Part shown: positions 24,601 to 35,586 of the stretch, one piece after another
How positions within the stretch are numbered: the first letter of the stretch is position 1
How the letters are laid out: each line of letters starts with the position of its first letter
The notes under the pieces: generated by a model
Told to the model about the DNA's origin: nothing
Database searches by the model: none
Seen by the model: only the letters and a program-made list of their open reading frames with translations
Made by a program: the position numbers and the translations under genes
Assembly: GCA_036346225.1 (NCBI GenBank)
Contig: JARFIW010001491.1
Span: 2,976,001 to 3,040,000 of the forward strand
Direction: 5' to 3'
DNA length: 64,000 bases
DNA from: Platerodrilus igneus
Taxonomy: Eukaryota > Arthropoda > Insecta > Coleoptera > Lycidae

Positions 24601-26968
24601 ACTTAAGTTAAAACAAAATTACTCATTGATTTACACAAAGAACAGATTGTAATGTTACTAAAGGACTTGTAAGGGGTATCTTTTAATAAAACGAAAACTA
24701 GTTTTATTGTTCCGAATTTTGTCCTTAGTGCATCACTGTTTATTTTCAATAATAAAATGTTCTTATCATGTACAAGGTGTTGCATTTAAAATAAAACCCA
24801 ACTTATTTTATTATTGAAAATGGCCAGTGATGCAATACACTCTGGACAAAAATCGGACAACAATAAAACTACTAGTGAAAACCGCATCTTTCTATCGTTT
24901 CCCTGTAAAAAGTTATTAACCATCAAAATGGGCCAGAATTTCCTAGGACACTGTACTTAAATACAGACAGGCTTCAATACACTGCAAATATATGGGCAAC
25001 CCACGCAATCCCTTAGATAAACATATTTATTGACCAAAATCCAAGGGTTGTCATTTATTTCAACTGCGTCATCTTTATTTCACCACATCACTTGCTATTA
25101 ATAAACTTTTTTATGAATCTATTATATTATATTAGTTAAAATATTTACAAGTACAAAAAGTCAGTACTCGCCGATTGCTTGCTATTACCTACTTTCTATA
25201 AATTGTAATGGCCGATTATGAATTTTATAAACCACTGTATTTGTTAATTTTGTTAACTATAAACTTCATAAAGTGATTGTTGATTTTCTTATTATATTTT
25301 ATTTTGCTGACCGCTTATTATTTCAAACAATCATACTATATTGTACAACATTAAAACACAATAATGGAATTTAAACTGTATAAAATTTAAATACATACCA
25401 ATAATTTAATATCTGCTAAAAAAATTGATATACGCTTTATACTAAAGTGAAAAATTAAAATTTTAATTTATAGAAATACGTTATTTAAATTTTCTTACTA
25501 GATCAATTGTATTAAAATAATAAAAAAATAAAAGATTTTAACTTTTCAAATATTTCATAAATACTGTAAAACGTTTTTATTCAACAAACCTTTCGAATTG
25601 AGATTCTCCACAACCGTACAAAACCATCGTTTCCACATGTTGATAACAGATAATTTTGTTTATTGCTAACTGATAAAAGAGGTATTGGTTCTAGATTTGG
25701 TGAGAAATCACAGTTCTGAATTCCTAAATCGTGTGCATCACCTTGTGTATGAATGTTATTGCTATCCAAAGTCCACAAACGAAAATCACCATTATTACAG
25801 GTTGTTGCAACAATGTTACCATCAGGAGAAAAACATGCAGAAGTTACAGCATCAGAATGTCCTTCAAATGACCTACAATTTGAATTTTAATAACCATGTA
25901 AAATTTCATTGTAATGAATTTACGCTATTGGTTCCCCACTCTGCAAATCCCAAACATCTCCTTTTTCATCATCTCCTACTGTTACCAGAAGAGTACTATC
26001 TGGAGAAAATCTGCAATCTCTAACTGCTAAACTACTTTGAACCACTTCTATTATCTTTTCACCTGTCTAAAGAGCATTTAATCAATTAAAATATTATACC
26101 TAAGGTTTAGCAATATATGAGACATCCAGTCTAAAAAAATATCACTTACTAGTGCACTATGTTAAAGCCAAATAACCATTCCGATACATAATCTTTCTTG
26201 TTTGATTACCCCTACCATGCTTTTAAACTAACAGATCTAAGTCAATAAAACAATGTTACAGGTTAATTAGTTATTAAACACAGTTACCAAAATAATTACC
26301 AAAATGAGCAGGAAACGCCTTTTAACAAAATTAAAGTTTTGAATCCCAGGACTACCAAACATACGATGTGGGTACTTCATTGGACAATTTAGAATATTTT
26401 ATCATTTTTGTGAATTAAAATAAAATATCAAATAAAATAATTACAAAAATTAATCAATGATGAATAATAACTCAGCCGTACGTTTGAAATAAACAATAAT
26501 TAAAACCCTTCATCCCATAAATATTTAACAAATAAATACGTATTTTGACCAATATGTAGTCATTATCAGTGGAAAAATTCAATAAATAATTAAAAAAAGG
26601 TTGTTCTGGGTACTTCTGAGAATATTTTTCTCATTACGTGGGCTGAAGTGAACCTTATTTTAGTGTTATAGAGCTCAGTAGCCACTAGGTAAAGAGAATA
26701 TCCTCAGAAGTATTCTTAAACAAATTTTTTTACTTATTGAACTTCTCTACTAATGATGAAAGTTCGGTTTATGTGTAGTTGTGTACACGATTTAGATTTG
26801 TAAATTTTCCAATTATAGTCATCGGTGTCGATAGCATAATTGGTAAATGCATGGTCCCGGAAAGACTAAGATATAGGTTCAAATCCTGCCCAAGACCTTA
26901 TATTTTTCTTCTTTCAATTACTAGCTCGATTTGAAATGATCATTTGGGCTTTGCACAAAAAGTCTAAG

Positions 26969-27014
<46 letters not shown>

Positions 27015-30000
27015 CTCATATTTAGACCAGGGTAGAAAATTAAATAATCAAATCAAATAATTTTAATTACCGTGTATAAGGAATTTCATTAAATAATACG
27101 CTTTATTAAAACCTTGAAGCATAAATAAACTCGGTCGTTTCAGTAAAATAAGAAATTTAAATTATCTATAAGACGCTTTACATCAAAAGAAGCAGTATTG
27201 AAAAGCGCAGTGGATAATTTAATTATTCCTAAACAAATGGAAATTACGTGCAAAATTTATATTAATGAACTCTATTTTAAATAACTGGTATTAAACAAAA
27301 CGTACGGATAATAATTTGTATTCGCTAAAAATGAAAGGATGGAAATCAATTTTAATTGGAGTTAATTGAACCATTATTAATAATAAGCATAAAACTTGTA
27401 AAACCCAATAATAGTCAAATCGTAGGAAGGTTATTTAAAATGTTACGTTTGAACACCCTGCGTGTTTTTAAAAGGCAATTTCAAGTTAATTTGTTTGGAT
27501 AAACATGTTGATTCTAAGGATATTGGAAACGATCAGATGCTTTAGCAGGAAATACAGAACACCTGCGTATTTTTAAAAAAGCTCATTCTGCGTAAATTTG
27601 GCAAATAATTAATGTTTCAAAGAATCTTGGAGAAACCGGGGCTTAATATTCACGAGAATGTGCGATACGGGTTATTAAACCAAGATAACAGTCCGCGTGG
27701 ACTAAAATATAATCGATAATGAAGAGTGTCAAGTAGCACCAATACGAACAGGTTAGAGAAGGAAAGAGAAAATGCGTCAAGCAAAGACACATATTGTAAA
27801 AGGGCGGGATTTAAGCAACGTCAAGGGGTTGCGATTGGTTAAAAATAGGATGCATATATCAGAGGTAGAACAACAATTTCTGTATAAAAGTAATTAGTTT
27901 TTCTCGGACAACTTTGCGGGCCGTGTTGAAATTTTCTGAGATCTCAATGGGGTGAGGACTAAATTCATAAAAATCGACGTGCAGGCTACAGACTGGGAAC
28001 GTAGAATGAGGAATTCGTTGGAATTACCCGTTTTAGGGAACAAAGCGACGTGTCGGCTATTCGCTATATATACAGGCGGGAATATGTGTTTCTCTCTCTT
28101 AGACTCTTAGACTTTCGACGATTCGATGCGTTAAAAGCTCGTGCATCCGCGACTTGATATTAAACAGTGCATTTTAGTTTGATTAAATAATTTAAAGTGT
28201 GCTAGTATATTTTAGTGACTCAAAATAGTTGGTTATTTTACGTGCTAACATGAATGTACTTCAGTGCACTTAGATACAAGGTAATAAAAGTTTATTATCA
28301 CGGTACCAATTAGTAAAATTTACAACGACAAATGTATACCCAAAAGTAGGCAGTTTTGGCGTATATTGGTAATATTGGTAAAAGGAAGTATGAATTTCTT
28401 TGCTATTTTGCGGGGGTGTTAATGACTAAATGGTTCGTAAATGTGTCTGCATCCACTGAACCAGAGGCAGATATACACAGATGAGTTCCGGAAAAGCCTA
28501 GAAACAACTTTAAATTAATGGTGATGGAGAACATTTTAAAGCGTTGACAACTTGAAGCTGTAAATAGAATCCGGTTGGAATGGTGTGATTTACAAAGGGA
28601 CGATTACACTGAAGCTACGAGGACAATAACCTTCAGGTAAATTGTACTATTTTGTTTGACATTTTTGTGTGTATTGAATGACTTTATAATTGATTTACTT
28701 TAAATGGACATTAGTGGAATTTTTCTAACCATAAAATTTAATTTTAAGATGAAATTTGTTGTTTAAGTAAAAAGGGTATTTTGTTTTGATGTTCGGGAAT
28801 AGGATGAAACTTTGGGTAGGTCTTTGAGCTCAATTAGACAAACCTGGTTAATTAACGTAAAGGGGTGGTAGATGCTCCTTTATACTCAGACTCGGTCTGC
28901 TTATCTTGTTATATTAATTAGTAGGCATCCAACAAGGACTTTAATTTTGGATGCACAGTAAAATGATAATAAAATTAATCCGGAAATTCTTTTAAAACTG
29001 AATTTTATTTTCAAATTTAATTTGAAAATTTAATGTATTCTGAATATTGATGTAAATAGAGTTAACGTTGATGTTTGTGGTAGGAATGTGTTGTTTAATT
29101 TTATGATTGAGAATGGAAGTTATCTAGAAGAGCAGCCGAGGCGATTAACAGAAGGAATCAACGGACCAGGTGATTTAAAAGGTTTCACAGCATTCTTGAC
29201 GCCCAAACTGTGGGGCTCGAATGTTTTTTTAAAGGGCCAGTACCTAGAGATATGAGAAGATTCACAGCATTCTTGGCGACCCAAAAGTGAGGCTCGAGTT
29301 CCAAATAAAATTTTGTTATTTTATTCCAGGAAACTGGCGATCTGAGAGAGAGTTTCTGTTTGTGTATAAATTTAAGAGTATTTTAGAGTGTGTGTGAGTG
29401 ATTTGAACGTATGCAGAGAAAGGAGTGGTTAAGGAGTCAAGGAGTGGAAATTGGAAGTGACGATAGTGCATTGTGTGAGAAAATTTCGAAAATGGAAGAA
29501 GCTGGAGGCAGTAGAGATCAGTCGAGGACGGAATCAGGGGATCAAGGAAATGAGTTAATGATGAGAATGTTAGAGGAAATGCGATTAGCTAGGAGGAATC
29601 AATAGAAAATTAGAACAGCTAAGCGATGAATCGAATAGAGCGAGAGGACTCAAATCGAAAATTTGACCGAATGAATGAGACATTAACAGGAGTTAGGGAA
29701 ACCCTAAGTGAGAAAATAGACAAGACAAATAAAGAAGTTTCAGAATTTAAAATAGTCTTACCGTAAAGATGGGGAAGTTGAAAATAGGGTTGAAAAAATG
29801 AGCGTGATATTACAGGTCTTCGACAGGAAATGGGACATTTAAGGTCCGAAGTACGCATTTTTGTGAAGAAGAGATTAATGTAAAATGACTGAAGTAACGG
29901 ACTCATGTAGGGATCAGTTAGGCAGGGTAGAACGCGAAGTTAGTAGTATCAAATACAACATGTCAAATTTAACGGGGGATGGTCCCAGATTTTCTACAGG

Positions 30001-33000
30001 TGGAGTATCATTGGACCAACACATGAAGTTTTATGGCGATAACAGGGTAAATCCACAAATTTTTATTAATAGTGTAAGAAATCTAGTGGGAAATTTATTT
30101 GACGAACAGACTAAACTAAATACGATAAAGGCTTTATTAAAGGACAATGCGGAAGCATGGTACAATTTAGTAGGACAGGACATAGACACGTATCAGGACT
30201 TTGAAAACAAATTTTTACAACATTACTGGAGTGATCACAAACAGGATCAGATTAGGGACGACTTGATTACAGGAAAATTTAAGGGAGAGTTTGCAGGTTC
30301 TAGGGAGCAATATGCCATCCGTAAATACAGTGTGGCCAAACAACTGAATCCACCATTGACGGACAGACAGATAATCAAGTACCTATCACGACATTTTGAA
30401 CTGGAAATTAGACAACACGTGGCCTTACAAAACATCACAGAACGGGAGACATTTTTAGAGTATTTACAGAGATATGACGATGTATGTGTTGGACGGACAA
30501 GAGAGATACGAGAACGAAACGTTAACACAGTTAGGTTTGACAACAGGACACCGAATTATCCGAGACGGCCTGACTACAACAGAAATTTTCGACCGAATTG
30601 GGAACGACGAGGACAGGAATACAGGAGCAATAGTGCGACTAGGGGACCGACGCCAAGACCTAGTTACACGAGACAGAACAGTTTACCGGAAGTAAACAGG
30701 ACTGTGACCAGCACGCCGAATAGAGACAGGGACACGGATATTAACACGAGGAGGACGTACGCACAGGTTGTAGAAGGACAACCAGGACCAAGCACGGAAA
30801 ACAGGATGAGACAGGATTTTTAGAACGTGACAGACCACTAGATTTCTGTGTAAATGTATACGAACATCCACGTGAATTTTTCAAAATTGAGGAGGAAGTA
30901 GAGCCAGAAACTGAGGAAAAATTATGTTTGCCAATTATTAATTTAGAAATTTTTGAGAATAATGTAGAAGTATTACTTGATACAGGGGCAGAGGCGAGTT
31001 TAATATCGGAGGAATTCGTCAGCAAAATTAGGGATAAGGTTTGTGATAGAATTATGCCTATAAAACGTAGCCATTTAGTAGCTCCAAATAAAAAGAAGTT
31101 TGCTGTAGTAAATAGTGTTGTGGTGCTTAGGATAGATATAGGAGGTTTAAGCTGTGAACAGGAGTTTGTAATTGTACCTGGACTGAAGTTTCAGAGCATT
31201 TTAGGTGTTGACTGTATGATGAAGTTAGGGTTTTGATAGATATGGAAAGGAAGGTAATAAGAATTAAGGATAGGGTAGTGCCATGGAAGGCAGTTATGAA
31301 GTCACAGAGGATGACACGGGGTTTAGTATTAATGTAGTAGAGGTAGAGGATGATGAAGTAAAACAGATCAACACAATAAGATGTCCAGAGGAGAGGATAG
31401 TAGAGGTTCAAGCTTTAGTACAAAAACATGCAGAAGTAGTGGGGGTAGAAGCAGCATATCGGGAGCAGGTGAAGGCAGAATTATTTTGACGAGATTAAGT
31501 GGCAAGTTTGTTTTAATAAAGTAGATTTAAGGAATTCATTCTGGCGGATTCCATTACATAAGAATTCTAGAAGGTACGTAGGGTTTTCCATAGAGGGAAA
31601 AATCGATAATTGTAAAGTAGTATCGTTTGGTTTGTCGGCAGAAAGTGAAACAAGAATAAATGAGAAACAGACAAGTGTAGGGACTGAAGAAGAAGTGATA
31701 TTTAAGAGTCAGGATAATAGGGATGATAAGTTTATTGTATGTGAGATAATAGGGATGTTAAGTATAGATATAGAAGGGGAGAAATAGGGATGAAGAGTAT
31801 TAGGTTGGTGAGAAGAAAGACTTGGAGGGTCAAGAAGAGAGTTAGATTTAAATAACTTAGAAGGATAGAATAGGTGAACTTTAGAAGATAGAAAGGTAAG
31901 GTGTGTTAGTAGAAAATAAAGCTAGTATAGGATAAATATGGGAGATAATTAGAAATAGGTTTAGGATGAGAATAAAGAGTAAAGGTAGGAAGAAAATAAG
32001 ATAGGTTAAGTATAGATATTTCATATAAGATTAGTGGAGAGTTAGGAATAGAGTAAAAGTAGGATAGGTATATAGGATTAGGTAGGGGGAAGTAAAGTAT
32101 AGTGAAGAGTAGTTAAAAGTTAGGAATAGGATAGGTATATAGGATGTATATAGGATTAGATGGATAAGTAGGATGAAGTTAGGGATAATTTCAGTTTATA
32201 GAAGTAGGTGAGAGTTAGGAATAGGATAGGGATATAGGATAGGTGTAAATATTTTTTTGGATTGGAGACAAAGTAGGTAAGTTAGATAGATAAGGATAGA
32301 GAGAGATAGGCAAAATTTTGTAAAGATTTTTGGCAGTCTAAATATTTGATATTTGCATTCAAATAAGTGGGATTATTTGTATTCAAATAGGGGAAAATAC
32401 TCATATTTAGACCAGGGTAGAAAATTAAATAATCAAATCAAATAATTTTAATTACCGTGTATAAGGAATTTCATTAAATAATACGCTTTATTAAAACCTT
32501 GAAGCATAAATAAACTCGGTCGTTTCAGTAAAATAAGAAATTTAAATTATCTATAAGACGCTTTACATCAAAAGAAGCAGTATTGAAAAGCGCAGTGGAT
32601 AATTTAATTATTCCTAAACAAATGGAAATTACGTGCAAAATTTATATTAATGAACTCTATTTTAAATAACTGGTATTAAACAAAACGTACGGATAATAAT
32701 TTGTATTCGCTAAAAATGAAAGGATGGAAATCAATTTTAATTGGAGTTAATTGAACCATTATTAATAATAAGCATAAAACTTGTAAAACCCAATAATAGT
32801 CAAATCGTAGGAAGGTTATTTAAAATGTTACGTTTGAACACCCTGCGTGTTTTAAAAGGCAATTTCAAGTTAATTTGTTTGGATAAACATGTTGATTCTA
32901 AGGATATTGGAAACGATCAGATGCTTTAGCAGGAAATACAGAACACCTGCGTATTTTTAAAAAGCTCATTCTGCGTAAATTTGGCAAATAATTAATGTTT

Positions 33001-35521
33001 CAAAGAATCTTGGAGAAACCGGGGCTTAATATTCACGAGAATGTGCGATACGGGGTTATTAAACCAAGATAACAGTCCGCGTGGACTAAAATATAATCGA
33101 TAATGAAAGAGTCAGTTTGCACCAATACGAACAGGTTAGAAAGGAAAGAGAAAATGCGTCAAGCAAAGACACATATTGTAAAAGGGCGGGATTTAAGCAA
33201 CGTCAAGGGGTTGCGATTGGTTAAAAATAGGATGCATATATCAGAGGTAGAACAACAATTTCTGTATAAAAGTAATTAGTTTTTCTCGGACAACTTTGCG
33301 GGCCGTGTTGAAATTTTCTGAGATCTCAATGGGGTGAGGACTAAATTCATAAAATCGACGTGCAGGCTACAGACTGGGAACGTAGAATGAGGAATTCGTT
33401 GGAATTACCCGTTTTAGGGAACAAAGCGACGTGTCGGCTATTCGCTATATATACAGGCGGGAATATGTGTTTTCTACTCTTAGACTCTTAGACTTTCGAC
33501 GATTCGATGCGTTAAAAGCTCGTGCATCCGCGACTTGATATTAAACAGTGCATTTTAGTTTGATTAAATAATTTAAAGTGTGCTAGTATATTTTAGTGAC
33601 TCAAAATAGTTGGTTATTTTACGTGCTAACATGAATGTACTTCAGTGCACTTAGATACAAGGTAATAAAAGTTTATTATCACGGTACCAATTAGTAAAAT
33701 TTACAACGACAAATGTATACCCAAAAGTAGGCAGTTTTGGCGTATATTGGTAATATTGGTAAAGGAAGTATGAATTTTATAAACCACTGTATTTGTTAAT
33801 TTTGTTAACTATAAACTTCATAAAGTGATTGTTGATTTTCTTATTATATTTTATTTTGCTGACCGCTTATTATTTCAAACAATCATACTATATTGTACAA
33901 CATTAAAACACAATAATGGAATTTAAACTGTATAAAATTTAAATACATACCAATAATTTAATATCTGCTAAAAAAATTGATATACGCTTTATACTAATGT
34001 GAAAAATTAAAATTTTAATTTATAGAAATACGTTATTTAAATTTTCTTACTAGATCAATTGTATTAAAATAATAAAAAAATAAAAGATTTTAACTTTTCA
34101 AGTATTTCATAAATACTGTAAAACGTTTTTATTCAACAAACCTTTCGAATTGAGATTCTCCACAACCGTACAAAACCATCGTTTCCACATGTTGATAACA
34201 GATAATTTTGTTTATTGCTAACTGATAAAAGAGGTATTGGTTCTAGATTTGGTGAGAAATCACAGTTCTGAATTCCTAAATCGTGTGCATCACCTTGTGT
34301 ATGAATGTTATTGCTATCCAAAGTCCACAAACGAAAATCACCATTATTACAGGTTGTTGCAACAATGTTACCATCAGGAGAAAAACATGCAGAAGTTACA
34401 GCATCAGAATGTCCTTCAAATGACCTACAATTTGAATTTTAATAACCATGTAAAAATTTCATTGTAATGAATTTACGCTATTGGTTCCCCACTCTGCAAA
34501 TCCCAAACATCTCCTTTTTCATCATCTCCTACTGTTACCAGAAGAGTACTATCTGGAGAAAATCTGCAATCTCTAACTGCTAAACTACTTTGAACCACTT
34601 CTATTATCTTTTCACCTGTCTAAAAGAGCATTTAATCAATTAAAATATTATACCTAAGGTTTAGCAATATATGAGACATCCAGTCTAAAAAAATATCACT
34701 TACTAGTGCACTATGTTAAAGCCAAATAACCATTCCGATACATAATCTTTCTTGTTTGATTACCCCTACCATGCTTTTAAACTAACAGATCTAAGTCAAT
34801 AAAACAATGTTACAGGTTAATTAGTTATTAAACACAGTTACCAAAATAATTACCAAAATGAGCAGGAAACGCCTTTTAACAAAATTAAAGTTTTGAATCC
34901 CAGGACTACCAAACATACGATGTGGGTACTTCATTGGACAATTTAGAATATTTTATCATTTTTGTGAATTAAAATAAAATATCAAATAAAATAATTACAA
35001 AAATTAATCAATGATGAATAATAACTCAGCCGTACGTTTGAAATAAACAATAATTAAAACCCTTCATCCCATAAATATTTAACAAATAAATACGTATTTT
35101 GACCAATATGTAGTCATTATCAGTGGAAAAATTCAATAAATAATTAAAAAAAGGTTGTTCTGGGTACTTCTGAGAATATTTTTCTCATTACGTGGGCTGA
35201 AGTGAACCTTATTTTAGTGTTATAGAGCTCAGTAGCCATTAGGCAAAGAGAATATCCTCAGAAGTATTCTTAAACAACCTTTTTTTACTTATTGAACTTC
35301 TCTACTAATGATGAAAGTTCGGTTTATGTGTAGTTGTGTACACGATTTAGATTTGTAAATTTTCCAATTATAGTCATCGGTGTCGATAGCATAATTGGTA
35401 AATGCATGGTCCCGGAAAGACTAAGATATAGGTTCAAATCCTGCCCAAGACCTTATATTTTCTTCTTTCAATTACTAGCTCGATTTGAAATGATCATTTG
35501 GGCTTTGCACAAAAGTCTAAG

Positions 35522-35586
<65 letters not shown>

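Larger units (their letters stand above)
25217..27012. repeat. Direct repeat block, copy A (two WDSUB1 exons plus SINE)
   Basis: About 1.8 kb that recurs at 33769-35582 in the same orientation. It holds WDSUB1 exons 8 and 9 and a tRNA-derived SINE ending in (TA)n. I noticed only a handful of differences by eye, mostly single-base runs (for example GTAAAATTTC versus GTAAAAATTTC). The LTR element begins immediately after the TA tract. Confidence 0.95.
27013..33777 (+). mobile_element. Ty3-like LTR retrotransposon, gag-protease only, non-autonomous
   Basis: A 6.8 kb element in the SINE's TA tail. The 5' LTR starts at 27013 and the 3' LTR at 32398, directly after the purine tract AGGGGAAAA. Between them are a leader with primer-binding-like motifs (29184-29298), gag, an aspartic protease, a scrap of RT and a G/A-rich filler. 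No YxDD palm, RNase H, integrase or env was found. The 3' LTR is truncated at 33777. No target-site duplication can be seen, as expected if the right side is rearranged. Confidence 0.85.
33769..35582. repeat. Direct repeat block, copy A'
   Basis: Second copy of the block at 25217-27012. It starts at the same TATGAATTT and ends in (TA)n followed by a Tc1/mariner-like element rather than the LTR. The exon sequences are unchanged between copies; the differences I saw are in introns. Confidence 0.95.

Noticed and set aside
26832..26890. Functional tRNA gene
   Set aside because: A and B boxes are good but I could not pair an acceptor stem or a clear anticodon arm, and a SINE body with TA tail follows.
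25217..35582. 1.8 kb target-site duplication made by the LTR element
   Set aside because: LTR integrases make 4-6 bp duplications; the truncated 3' LTR and microhomology point to a later joining event.
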